The position numbers and the translations under genes were made by a program. From Pedobacter sp. R20-19 (GTDB lineage Bacteria > Bacteroidota > Bacteroidia > Sphingobacteriales > Sphingobacteriaceae), in assembly GCF_000708265.2 (NCBI RefSeq), contig NZ_JCKI01000003.1:186001-250000 (forward strand): a stretch of DNA of 64,000 nucleotides, in the 5' to 3' direction. Below, piece after piece: positions 44,433 to 53,525 of this stretch. Position 1 is the stretch's first letter; each line of letters starts with the position of its first letter. The notes under the pieces were generated by a model that saw only the letters and a list, made by a program, of their open reading frames with translations, did no database searches and had not been told where the DNA came from.

Positions 44433-46349
44433 ATGCCATTAATTAATGAATTTTCAACAGTCCCTACCCTGTTGAGAAATGTTGTAAAAAACATTCATAA
44501 ACCTGCAGATACTTTTTTAATTCATAAACGGGGAAGCGAATGGGTTGAAATATCCTATGAGGATACGCTCAAAAGAGCTGATGCCGTATCTGCATACTTT
44601 TTAGGAAAAGGTATAAAAAAAGGCGATTGCTTAGGTTTGATGATTGAAAATTCGCCTGAGTATGTTTATTACGATCAAGGGATTCAGCAAATAGGAGTTA
44701 TTAATGTTTCTATTTACCCAACGCTTTCTGAACAGGAAGTGGCATACATTATTAATGATTCGGGAATAAAAGGCATCCTGGTAGGTAATAACTTTTTATA
44801 TCGAAAAGTATTAAAGGTTGCCGCTAACTGTAAAGCATTAAAATATATAATCCCGGCTTTTAAAGATTTCGAAAAAGTAACCATTCCAGCTGATGTAAAT
44901 GTTGAGGTTATTGCATTTTCAGACATTCTTGCACTTAAACATCAGGTTACCGCAGCAGAAAAAGCTGAAATTGAGCAATGTAGAAATTTAGTCGAGCCGA
45001 ATGATGTTTCTTCACTTATTTATACATCCGGTACGACGGGAACACCAAAAGGTGTAATGCTTACCCATTACAATTTTGTAAAGAATGTAGAAGTTTGTTT
45101 GCAACAAATTCCAGTAATCGATCAAACAGAAACTTTCCTTTCCTTTCTTCCTTTATCTCACGTATTCGAGCGTACCGCAACCTATCATGTTTGTTGCGCA
45201 CAAGGCTGTAAAATTGCATTTGCACAAAGCTTAGAGTTGTTGGCGAAAAACATGGGTGAGGTTCGCCCGACTGTAATGAGTTGTGTACCCAGGCTATTGG
45301 AACGCATCCATGATAAGGCCATCAAATCAGGAACTGCCGCAGGTGGTACAAAAGCTAAAATATTTACCTGGGCATTGGAGACTGGAAAAAACTATCGGGT
45401 AATTAAAGAAGCCGGAAATAGCCCTGGCTTAATCCTTTCTGGGAAAAAAGCCATTGCAGAAAAATTAGTATTTAGTAAAATAAAAGAGAAAACCGGCGGT
45501 CGCTTAAAGTTTATGATTTCTGGTGGTGCAGCATTGCCCAAGAATGTAGGTGAGTTTTTTGGAGATTTAGGTATCAAAATTTTAGAAGGATTCGGTTTAA
45601 CGGAAACTTCACCAGTGATGTCGGTTACGGAGTATCACCGACAGGTTTATGGTACTGTTGGCCGTGTGATCCCAGGAATTGAAGTAGGTGTTCAAGATGT
45701 GGAAACTAAAGAAATCATTAATATCCAAACACACGATACTTTTAATGAAGCATTTGAATGTGAAGAGGGAGAGGTGATTGTTCGTGGACATTGTGTGATG
45801 AAAGGTTATTTTAACAAACCTGCTGAAACCGCCGAAGCTATTGATAAAGACATGTGGTTTCATACCGGGGATATTGGCCGTTTTTATAAAGGGAATCTTC
45901 AAATTACCGATCGTTTAAAAAATATGATTGTTAATGCGTATGGAAAAAACGTTTACCCTACTCCTGTTGAAAATATCTACTTAAAGAGTCCAAAAATTGA
46001 TCAGCTATTTTTAATTGGAGATAAACGCGAATTCATCACAGCGATCATTATTCCCAACACAGAAACACTAGAAGAAACATTTAAATTAAAGCCTGAGTTT
46101 TTTGAACAACCAGAGGCTTTTATTAGTGAAAAAGAAATTATTGATTGGATGGAGTTGGATATCAAAAAAATCTCCAATGAGTTGGCAAAATTTGAGCGAA
46201 TAAAAAACTTTAAAATTAAACGCAATCCATTTAATATAGATGAAGGCGAAATTACGCCAACCATGAAAGTTAAACGCAGAGTGGTAGAAAAGAAATATAC
46301 CGACGCTATTAATGAAATGTACGAAGAAGGTATTGAGGTTGAGTCATAA
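44433..46349 (+). CDS. Long-chain fatty-acid CoA ligase (AMP-forming)
   Basis: This enzyme activates fatty acids to acyl-CoA via an acyl-adenylate. It has 638 residues. The ANL-family motifs are in order: YTSGTTGTPKGVMLTHYN, LPLSHVFERTATYH, GFGLTETSPV, and WFHTGDIGRF with DRLKNMIVNAYGKNVYP. The C-terminal extension is as in FadD15/FAA-type ligases and not short-chain ones. It has no signal peptide. Together with etfBA and mce it points to fatty-acid use. Confidence 0.93.
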   Translation: MPLINEFSTVPTLLRNVVKNIHKPADTFLIHKRGSEWVEISYEDTLKRADAVSAYFLGKGIKKGDCLGLMIENSPEYVYYDQGIQQIGVINVSIYPTLSEQEVAYIINDSGIKGILVGNNFLYRKVLKVAANCKALKYIIPAFKDFEKVTIPADVNVEVIAFSDILALKHQVTAAEKAEIEQCRNLVEPNDVSSLIYTSGTTGTPKGVMLTHYNFVKNVEVCLQQIPVIDQTETFLSFLPLSHVFERTATYHVCCAQGCKIAFAQSLELLAKNMGEVRPTVMSCVPRLLERIHDKAIKSGTAAGGTKAKIFTWALETGKNYRVIKEAGNSPGLILSGKKAIAEKLVFSKIKEKTGGRLKFMISGGAALPKNVGEFFGDLGIKILEGFGLTETSPVMSVTEYHRQVYGTVGRVIPGIEVGVQDVETKEIINIQTHDTFNEAFECEEGEVIVRGHCVMKGYFNKPAETAEAIDKDMWFHTGDIGRFYKGNLQITDRLKNMIVNAYGKNVYPTPVENIYLKSPKIDQLFLIGDKREFITAIIIPNTETLEETFKLKPEFFEQPEAFISEKEIIDWMELDIKKISNELAKFERIKNFKIKRNPFNIDEGEITPTMKVKRRVVEKKYTDAINEMYEEGIEVES

Positions 46350-46473
46350 AAAATCTGAATTTGATATCTTTCCCTTATTTGAATTTTCTTTTTATTAAAA
46401 TTAAACAGTCATCTTGCCTGTATTTAAAATATAAATAAGATTCCTATCAAAAATAATTACAGGATTTAATTCA

Positions 46474-47208
46474 TTGGCATACTTAGAAATACAGCCCCAC
46501 CTGGCACTGCAGCCTTATATCGATGCCTATTGGATTTCTGAAATGACTGGCAGTGCACCTAACAAAACCAAAATACTACCTGATGGCTGTGTAGACATTA
46601 TCTTTAACATTGAGGATGATTATCGTAACGAAGCAGGCACCATATTGATGAAAAGCGAAGCCATTTACCTTATTGGTACAATGATGTGCTTTAAAGAATA
46701 TAAAACGATTGGTAACGCCAAACTATTGGGCGTTCGGTTTAAACCCGGAGCATTTTCTTATTTTTTTAAATTTTCATCATTACATGAATTTACAGATCAA
46801 AGCATTGAGATTAAAGATATTGAACTCCCTGTAATTCATCATATCAACGAATATACATCAGCTTATCTTGATCGCTTTTTTATTCATAAATTATCTCCGC
46901 CTAAATATTCGATTATCCCGATGATTAAGGATATACAGGAACAAAATGGCCAATTAAAAGTAAGTAATCTCGCTAAGAAACACTTTACCACTCCGAGGCA
47001 ATTAGAAAGATATTTTAAAAATTCGGTTGGTGTAAGTCCAAAAGACTTTATCGGCCTTGTACGCTATCAGTTTGCCAGTAAGAAAATAAAAAACAATACT
47101 TCAGGCAAATGTTTAGCCGAACTCGCATTCGAATCTGGTTACTATGATCATGCCCACTTTACAAAAGAAATAAAAAGATTTACCGGATCAGTTCCTTCAC
47201 AGCTTTAG
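46474..47208 (+). CDS. AraC-family regulator with DUF6597-like N terminus
   Basis: This protein has 244 residues and begins at a TTG, since no upstream in-frame ATG is available. The N-terminal domain (YLEIQPHLALQPYIDAYWISEM, KILPDGCVDIIFNI, IGTMMCFKEYKTIG, LLGVRFKPGAFSYFFK) matches the DUF6597 group. The C-terminal helix-turn-helix is SNLAKKHFTTPRQLERYFKNSVGVSPKDFIGLVRY and LAFESGYYDHAHFTKEIKRFTG. It is 70 bp upstream of a VOC gene, its likely partner or target. Confidence 0.85.
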   Translation: MAYLEIQPHLALQPYIDAYWISEMTGSAPNKTKILPDGCVDIIFNIEDDYRNEAGTILMKSEAIYLIGTMMCFKEYKTIGNAKLLGVRFKPGAFSYFFKFSSLHEFTDQSIEIKDIELPVIHHINEYTSAYLDRFFIHKLSPPKYSIIPMIKDIQEQNGQLKVSNLAKKHFTTPRQLERYFKNSVGVSPKDFIGLVRYQFASKKIKNNTSGKCLAELAFESGYYDHAHFTKEIKRFTGSVPSQL

Positions 47209-47278
47209 ATTTTGTCGTGTTTTTACAAAGTCAAGTCTTGGTATACGCAGTATATTTGAAGAAATATAAATCAAAATC

Positions 47279-47671
47279 ATGGTGAAATTTAGCTATACAA
47301 TACTCTACGTAGAAAATGTATCCGAATCAATTGAATTTTATGAAAAGGCATTTGGTTTTAAAAGGAAATTTATTACCCCAGAAAATAATTATGGAGAACT
47401 AATAAGTGGTGATACGACCATTTCATTTGCTGATTTGCAACTTGCCAGCTCAAACCTTTCAAATGGTTTTAAGGTAAGTGTAAAAGGCGAAACACCTTTT
47501 GGTATAGAACTGGGGTTCACAACAGAAAATGTAGAACTAGTTTTTAATCATGCAGTGAAAATGGGTGCCCTTCCCTTAGAAAAAATAAAAGTAAAACCTT
47601 GGGGGCAGGCAGTAGCTTATGTACAGGATATTAATGGATTTCTAATTGAAATCTGCTCTCCTATGCCTTAA
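47279..47671 (+). CDS. VOC-family (glyoxalase/bleomycin-resistance-like) protein
   Basis: This protein has 130 residues with the paired beta-alpha-beta-beta-beta units of vicinal-oxygen-chelate proteins (FSYTILYVENVSESIEFYEKAFGFKRK; FGIELGFTTENVELVFNHAVKMGA; WGQAVAYVQDINGFLIEICSP). A TATATTTG box at 47251-47258 precedes the ATG by 20 bp. Many Bacteroidota carry such small VOC genes beside AraC regulators. The substrate is unknown. Confidence 0.85.
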   Translation: MVKFSYTILYVENVSESIEFYEKAFGFKRKFITPENNYGELISGDTTISFADLQLASSNLSNGFKVSVKGETPFGIELGFTTENVELVFNHAVKMGALPLEKIKVKPWGQAVAYVQDINGFLIEICSPMP

Positions 47672-47733
47672 TGAGTAGTCTCACAAAATAAGAAATAATG
47701 TGAAAGAAACTGTTTGTCAAAAGCTTAAAATAA

Positions 47734-47757
47734 GGAGGGGTGAACCACTACCCCTCC
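47734..47757 (-). terminator. Possible terminator of the GH28/symporter operon
   Basis: The stem ggaggggt/acccctcc is followed leftward by a moderate T-rich stretch. It lies 190 bp past the GH28 stop. The remainder of the gap between VOC and GH28 is AT-rich without a gene. Confidence 0.55.
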
Positions 47758-47946
47758 ACTATAAATCAACTAATTAACCTAACAATCTGATCAAAAATAG
47801 AGATCAAAATTGATTATTCCAAATAAATGCAACAAAATTGCTTTTAAAAAATTTATTAAACTTTGCATTTAAGCTTAATGCCTTATCTTTTTATTATAAA
47901 CACTGCTAATTACCAGATAAGTATATAGAAAAAATTTGAATCTTAT

Positions 47947-49362
47947 TTATTCATGAGTGGTATTTTCTTGAAAATTCACAACGCTAATCTTCTTTACATT
48001 TTTCTGTTCTAAAGCCTTTCCTGTATAAGTAGGTTTATTGGAGCCCCAAATTACTTCGCTGTTATTTAAGCTGATGTTACCTGTGTTTTCAAAATAAAAA
48101 CCTGCAATATCACTTTTTACTAACCCCTCTACATTGCTTGGCCTGCGGTCGTAAATGCCACCAGCTTCTTGAGTGGTTTTATTTAACTTAACGCTTACCT
48201 GATCGAAATGAACATTGGAAACTTTATCCTGACTTTCAGCACTGATGTAAACACCACTTTCTCCCATACAGCGAATATTACTAAAATAAATATCACTTAC
48301 TGCACCAACCTTTCCCTTTGTTTGGCCCTTAGGTAAACGCCAGCCAGCATCCTTATTATTTGCAGTTGCCCTTGGGTAGGCCGTAATATAAATAGGCTCG
48401 GATTTTCCCCACCATACATCTGAAAAAAGCTTCGATTCGATAACCAGATTTGAAAAAATAACGTCACTTACCGTTCCTTCATCTCTGTTTTGGATTCCGA
48501 TTCCACGATTACTATTTACAATGTTGCAGTTATTGATTAAAACTTTACTGATCCGATCCATATTTTCAGAACCAATTTTAATGGCACAAGAACTTGAAGT
48601 CATCGTACAATTGCTAATCACAATGTTTTCACAGGCACCGTATTCTTCAAACTCACGGCGATTTTTAAGACAAATGCAGTCATCCCCCGACTCAATATAA
48701 CAATTTGTGATTCTTACGTTTTTACTATGATCGAGGTCTATTCCATCGCTATTTCGTATTTTGATGCTATTTAATAAAGTGATGTTGGAAATGGAAACAT
48801 CGTTACAACCAATGAGATGAACTGTCCAGTAGGCTGAATTTTGAAAGGTAACGCCATCAATGTTTAGCTTTTTACAATCAGTAAGGGTAAGCAGATGAGG
48901 CCTCGGGTCTACGATTTCAAAAGGTTTTAACACATATGAATCAAAAATTTCTTCTCCCATAAATGAAATTCCATTACCATCCAGAATCCCTGTTCCGGTA
49001 ATACTTACCTGTTCTAGTTTTTCGCCACCAATCCAAATGGTTCCTTCACCTTTATTTTCCCTAAATGCACTTTTGGTGTATAGCTTCTCATCCGGACTGG
49101 CTAAAATTTTTGCTCCACCTTCGATTCTCAGTTCAACAAAAGACTTTAAATCAAACGGGCCACTCAGAAACACATAACCTGCTGGCACCAACACTTGTCC
49201 ACCGCCTGCAGCAGAACAGGCATCAATGGCCTTTTGAATGGCTTTAGCATCATTGGTTTTCCCATCTCCGGCTGCACCGAATTTTTTTATATTATACTTT
49301 TGTTGTGCAACGGCATGAATAGAGAACAGTAGCACAAAAACAATCAGGATCTTGAATTTCAT
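47947..49362 (-). CDS. Glycoside hydrolase family 28 (polygalacturonase-like)
   Basis: This protein has 471 residues, a signal peptide (MKFKILIVFVLLFSIHAVAQ) and a right-handed parallel beta-helix. It begins with the pectate-lyase-like NIKKFGAAGDGKTNDAKAIQKAIDAC. The catalytic region shows NSDGIDLDHS, ESGDDCICLKNRREF and SSSCAIKIGSEN, then NSNRGIGIQNRDE. So the NTD and DD aspartates of GH28 are kept, while the usual GHG is GSE, as in exo-acting, branched-pectin members. It is second in the operon after the symporter. The substrate is not certain. Confidence 0.88.
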   Translation of the reverse strand: MKFKILIVFVLLFSIHAVAQQKYNIKKFGAAGDGKTNDAKAIQKAIDACSAAGGGQVLVPAGYVFLSGPFDLKSFVELRIEGGAKILASPDEKLYTKSAFRENKGEGTIWIGGEKLEQVSITGTGILDGNGISFMGEEIFDSYVLKPFEIVDPRPHLLTLTDCKKLNIDGVTFQNSAYWTVHLIGCNDVSISNITLLNSIKIRNSDGIDLDHSKNVRITNCYIESGDDCICLKNRREFEEYGACENIVISNCTMTSSSCAIKIGSENMDRISKVLINNCNIVNSNRGIGIQNRDEGTVSDVIFSNLVIESKLFSDVWWGKSEPIYITAYPRATANNKDAGWRLPKGQTKGKVGAVSDIYFSNIRCMGESGVYISAESQDKVSNVHFDQVSVKLNKTTQEAGGIYDRRPSNVEGLVKSDIAGFYFENTGNISLNNSEVIWGSNKPTYTGKALEQKNVKKISVVNFQENTTHE

Positions 49363-49417
49363 TATATGTTGATTTATCTTTTTATAGTTAGAATTGATTT
49401 CGAAAATTTTGAATTCC

Positions 49418-51046
49418 TTACCAGAATAATGTGTATAAGGCAGCCAAAATCCCGCATATGATTACGGAAGCCACGGTAAAAGCTGGCGTAACTTTGAACA
49501 TACTGCGATCAATTTCAAGACCTTGTGAATTATTTTTACTCTTGGGATCAGTTAAGGTGACTAAAATCATCAATATCATAATGATGACAAATACCCATGA
49601 CATTCGATTTAAAAAAGGAATCGGTGCAATCCATCCATTGGTTAATACTGGCAGAAATTTAAATAGCATTGATAGTGGAATGGTTAATAATGCAGCAGTG
49701 AGTGCAGCACGAGATGTCGTTTTTTTCCAGAAAAATCCCAGCAAGAAAATGGCAAAAATCCCTGGAGAAATAAAGCCTACGTACTCCTGAATAAATTGGT
49801 AAACCTGATCAAAACTACGCAGTGCAGGTGCCACCACTATGGCAATCAAAGAAGCAACTATCACAGACCATCGTCCTACGGCAACCAATCTTCTTTCAGA
49901 TGCTCCCGGTTTAATATACTTTTTATAAATATCCAATGTAAAAATAGTGGCAATACTATTTGATTTTCCGGCAAGTGAAGCTACAATTGCAGCGGTAAGG
50001 GCTGCAAAAGCCAAGCCTTTTATACCTACGGGCAATAAATTCATCAGTACAGGATAAGCATGATCAGGTTTTACCACGCCGCTGGCATCAAGCATTTCCT
50101 GTTGAAAATAACCACGTTGATAAAGTACAAATGCCGAAATACCTGGAATTACCACAATAACAGGAATTAATAATTTTAAAAATGCGGCAAAAATTAGCCC
50201 ACTCCTACCCGTTTTTAAATCAGCTCCCAATGCTCTTTGAACAATATATTGATTACAACCCCAATAGTTTAGGTTATTAATCCAAAGGCCACCCACCAGT
50301 ACTGCAATTCCTGGGAGTTCATTATAAAATTGATCACCTTTTGAAAAAATCATATGGAAGTGATCTGAGGCTTCACTTTTTAATAATGGAAGCGCAGCCA
50401 TCACAGTTTGCGTATCTAGTTTTTCGGCAACCAGTTTTAAAGCCATGTAACAGGTTATTAATCCGCCAGCCACCAGAACAATTACTTGAATCACATCAGT
50501 ATATCCTATTACCTTCATTCCGCCAAGGGTAATAATGGCAGAAAAAATAGCCAGAAATATAATGCAAGTACCAAATGGGATTCCGGTGATGGTTTCGATG
50601 GCAATAGCACCAAGGAAAAAAATAGAGGTTAAATTTACAAAAACATAAACCAAAAGCCAGAAAACAGCCATTAGCGTACTTACTGTATTATTGTATCGTT
50701 GAGACAGAAACTGAGGCATGGTATAAATCTTATTCTTCAGGTAAATGGGAAGAAAAAACACCGCAACAATAATCAATGTTGCCGCAGCCATCCATTCGTA
50801 ACTGGCTATGGCGAGCCCCATTGCAAAACCAGAGCCAGACATTCCTATAAAATGTTCAGCAGATATATTAGATGCTATAATGGATGCCCCGATGGCCCAC
50901 CACGTTAATGAACCTTCTGCTAAAAAATAGTCTTTTGTATCGGTTTGCTTCTTTTTTTTACTTCGATAAACCCAATAGCCATAGGCAGATACAACAATGA
51001 AGTATATAAAAAATACGGCACAATCAAGCGCTGAAAGGTGGTTCAT
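49418..51046 (-). CDS. Sodium/solute symporter (SSS/SLC5 family)
   Basis: This is an inner-membrane protein of 542 residues with about 13-14 helices. Its N terminus reads LDCAVFFIYFIVVSAYGYWVYRSKKKKQTDTKDYFLAEGSLTWWAIGASIIASNISAEHFIGMSGSGF, the SGLT-like signature. SIATIFTLDIYKKYI, typical of the last third, is also present. SLC5 members carry sugars, myo-inositol, uronates and other solutes. It shares an operator-like sequence with the inositol oxygenase operon and lies in an operon with GH28. Myo-inositol or a uronide is therefore a reasonable guess, not shown. Confidence 0.9.
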   Translation of the reverse strand: MNHLSALDCAVFFIYFIVVSAYGYWVYRSKKKKQTDTKDYFLAEGSLTWWAIGASIIASNISAEHFIGMSGSGFAMGLAIASYEWMAAATLIIVAVFFLPIYLKNKIYTMPQFLSQRYNNTVSTLMAVFWLLVYVFVNLTSIFFLGAIAIETITGIPFGTCIIFLAIFSAIITLGGMKVIGYTDVIQVIVLVAGGLITCYMALKLVAEKLDTQTVMAALPLLKSEASDHFHMIFSKGDQFYNELPGIAVLVGGLWINNLNYWGCNQYIVQRALGADLKTGRSGLIFAAFLKLLIPVIVVIPGISAFVLYQRGYFQQEMLDASGVVKPDHAYPVLMNLLPVGIKGLAFAALTAAIVASLAGKSNSIATIFTLDIYKKYIKPGASERRLVAVGRWSVIVASLIAIVVAPALRSFDQVYQFIQEYVGFISPGIFAIFLLGFFWKKTTSRAALTAALLTIPLSMLFKFLPVLTNGWIAPIPFLNRMSWVFVIIMILMILVTLTDPKSKNNSQGLEIDRSMFKVTPAFTVASVIICGILAALYTLFW

Positions 51047-51121
51047 ATAGGGGATTTATATATCTGGTTTTTTCTAAAAATCAGAAAAAAAATGATCTTA
51101 ACTACGGAATACTTTTATTTA

Positions 51122-51139
51122 ATTACGTAAACGTTTTCG
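51122..51139 (-). promoter_or_regulatory. LacI-type operator candidate before the symporter operon
   Basis: attacgtaaacgttttcg has the near-palindromic core CGTAAACGTTTTCG with the central CG typical of LacI-family operators. It lies 76-93 bp before the symporter start. A near copy lies at 52472-52489 before the inositol oxygenase gene. Confidence 0.65.
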
Positions 51140-51172
51140 GTATTCTGTCCGATGAATCAATTTGAATAATCA

Positions 51173-52180
51173 CTAACACCCTGTAGACTCCCTTTTGATC
51201 AGGGTTGATTTAAGAATGATGTCCTGATCATCTCCATGACCTTTTTTGTTTAATATCTTAAACAGACAGGTAGCGGCTTCACGGCCAATTTCAAAAGCGG
51301 GTTGTGTTATTGTAGTTAATGATGGATTGAGAAGATGCGCTGTAGCCTGATTGGAAAAGCTTATGATTTTAATATCTTCCGGAATCTGGAACCGGAGTGC
51401 TTTGCAGGCGGTGTAAGCTGGAATTACAAACTCTTCTATGGATGAAAAAAGTGCATCCGGTTGATGACGACTTAGTAGATCACTGATTTGTTTTAAATTT
51501 TGTTCTTCATCCTCCACATATTTGATCACCAACTGATCATCTACAATTAATCCGTTATCATGCAAAGCATCCTCAAAGCCGGAAAACCTCGCTTTACCAG
51601 CAGGCAAATTTTCTAAGCCATATAAATAAGCGATTTTTTTACAGCCACACTCAATTAAATGAACAGTGGCATCATATGAAATTTCATAATCATCGGTGGC
51701 TACATTATAAGCATCCAAATCTTTATAAACCCGATCAAAAAACACCAATGGTACTTTCTTCACCAGATTTTTATAATAATCTAAATTATATTCACTGCTA
51801 GATACTGAAGTAAGAATCCCGTCTACCCGCCCATTGAGTAAACTATTGGTGAAAGACATTTCCATTTCAATATCCTCATGCGTTTGATAAATCAATACAT
51901 GGTGACCATATTTTCTGGCAATTTCTTCAATACCTTTAATTGCCCTCGAAAAAAAATTGTTGGCCACAAAAGGAATAATCACAGCAATGGTTTTAGTCTT
52001 GTTACTTCTTAAATTACTGGCTGCCGGATTTGGCGTATAATTAAGCTGTTTAGCCAGATCCCAAACCCTGTTTTTAGTTTTTAAACTAATTTCATAGCTA
52101 TCATTAAGTGCCTTAGAAACAGTTGCAATAGAAATATTGAGTTCTTGTGCTAATCGTTTAATATTAACCTCTCCAGACAT
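51173..52180 (-). CDS. LacI-family transcriptional regulator
   Basis: This protein has 335 residues. The N-terminal helix-turn-helix and hinge read VNIKRLAQELNISIATVSKALNDSYEISLKTKNRVWDLAKQLNYTPNPAASNLRSN. A periplasmic-binding-protein-like ligand domain follows (TIAVIIPFVANNFFSRAIKGIEEIARKYG, FDRVYKDLDAYNVATDDYE, ISFSNQATAHLLNPSLTTI). It sits between two operons with matching operator candidates, so it probably represses both and responds to a sugar or inositol-derived ligand. Confidence 0.92.
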   Translation of the reverse strand: MSGEVNIKRLAQELNISIATVSKALNDSYEISLKTKNRVWDLAKQLNYTPNPAASNLRSNKTKTIAVIIPFVANNFFSRAIKGIEEIARKYGHHVLIYQTHEDIEMEMSFTNSLLNGRVDGILTSVSSSEYNLDYYKNLVKKVPLVFFDRVYKDLDAYNVATDDYEISYDATVHLIECGCKKIAYLYGLENLPAGKARFSGFEDALHDNGLIVDDQLVIKYVEDEEQNLKQISDLLSRHQPDALFSSIEEFVIPAYTACKALRFQIPEDIKIISFSNQATAHLLNPSLTTITQPAFEIGREAATCLFKILNKKGHGDDQDIILKSTLIKRESTGC

Positions 52181-52540
52181 TATTCGTTATTTATGTTTTG
52201 TTTGATTCTTATGGTTATGATAACAAATAGTTCTCCTTAACAAAGCATATAGAATTGATTAGTTAGGGTTATCCATTTGATTCGCTAAGAATGATAAATT
52301 CTTTTTGGTTTATCAAATTCCAGTTACGAAAATATAAAATAATTGTCATAATAATACCACAGCAGAAAGGGAGCATGCTTTATCAAAATACACTGACTAT
52401 AAGCTAATTAATCTCCCACTATATCTTTAGTGGCATATTCATTAATATGCCTGGGTCAATGTTTACTGAATTTTACGTAATCGTTTAAGTAAATAAAAAC
52501 GGTAAATCATAAAGTTTTAAGCATTCAAAAACTCAACTTT
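52181..52540. other. Intergenic region between lacI and the inositol oxygenase gene
   Basis: These 360 bp hold the divergent promoters. One LacI-type operator candidate is at 52472-52489. I see no gene and no clear -33/-7 pair. Confidence 0.5.
52472..52489 (+). promoter_or_regulatory. LacI-type operator candidate before the inositol oxygenase operon
   Basis: tttacgtaatcgtttaag shares TTACGTAA-CGTTT with the site at 51122, differing by one base in the core. It lies 52-69 bp before the ATG at 52541. Confidence 0.6.
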
Positions 52541-53473
52541 ATGAAATCAAAAGATAATTTTTTTAACCAAATCATTTCTAATCTTATGAGAAACAAAAAC
52601 ATAGTTTCGAAGGATAATCACAATCCTTTGAAAAATCTTGATCAATGGGAAGAGGATTTATTAGTCCGTTATCCAGATCCAACCAGCATTAATGCAGATA
52701 AGAAAGAAGACCAGTTCAGGAACTATGAAGAAACTGAAAAAGATGGCGTAAAAGAATTTTACAGATTAAATCATACTTATCAAACTTATGATTTTGTTCA
52801 GCAGAAAAAAGCTGATTATTTAAAGTTTGATAAAGAAGAAATGCCGATCTGGAGTGCATTTGATTTCTTAAATAAACTGGTTGATGACTCTGACCCTGAT
52901 ACAGATTTAGATCAGATGCAGCACCTTTTACAAACTTCTGAAGCAATACGTAATGATGGTCACCCAGATTGGATGGTACTGGTTGGACTAATTCACGATA
53001 TGGGCAAAGTGCTTTGCTTATATGGCGAGCCGCAATGGGCAGTGGTTGGTGATACCTTTCCGGTGGGATGTGCTTATTCAGATAAAATTGTGTATTCAGA
53101 ATTTTTTAGTGCAAACCCTGATTTCCATAATCCCGTTTATCAAACCAAACTTGGTGTTTATAAGCAAAATTGCGGACTTGATCACGTGGATATGTCATGG
53201 GGGCATGATGAATACGTATACCACATGATGAAGCCTTATTTACCTGAATCTGGATTATATATGTTGCGTTATCATTCGTTTTATTCGCAACACCGGGAAA
53301 ATGCATATGATCATTTGATGAGTGAAAAAGACCATGAAATGTTTAAGTGGGTAAGACTGTTCAATCCATATGATTTATATTCTAAAAATCCCAACCAAAA
53401 GAGTTGGGAAGAATTACAGCCTTACTACAAGGCATTGGTTGCTAAATACCTCCCTCCTACAATTAAATTTTAA
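52541..53473 (+). CDS. Inositol oxygenase (MIOX)
   Basis: This non-heme di-iron enzyme cleaves myo-inositol with O2 to D-glucuronate. It has 310 residues, similar to the animal enzyme. All six iron ligands are visible: H128 (MQHLLQTSEAIR), H152-D153 (LIHDMGKVL), H222 (SWGHDEY), H245 (RYHSFY) and D278 (NPYDLY), matching H98, H123/D124, H194, H220 and D253 of mouse MIOX. Segments such as YGEPQWAVVGDTFPVGC are nearly identical to animal sequences. There is no signal peptide, so it acts in the cytoplasm. It is first in the SusCD operon. Confidence 0.95.
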   Translation: MKSKDNFFNQIISNLMRNKNIVSKDNHNPLKNLDQWEEDLLVRYPDPTSINADKKEDQFRNYEETEKDGVKEFYRLNHTYQTYDFVQQKKADYLKFDKEEMPIWSAFDFLNKLVDDSDPDTDLDQMQHLLQTSEAIRNDGHPDWMVLVGLIHDMGKVLCLYGEPQWAVVGDTFPVGCAYSDKIVYSEFFSANPDFHNPVYQTKLGVYKQNCGLDHVDMSWGHDEYVYHMMKPYLPESGLYMLRYHSFYSQHRENAYDHLMSEKDHEMFKWVRLFNPYDLYSKNPNQKSWEELQPYYKALVAKYLPPTIKF

Positions 53474-53525
53474 CTAACAATAACTAAATCAAACCAATTA
53501 TTTATGAACTTAATTTTACTCACTC

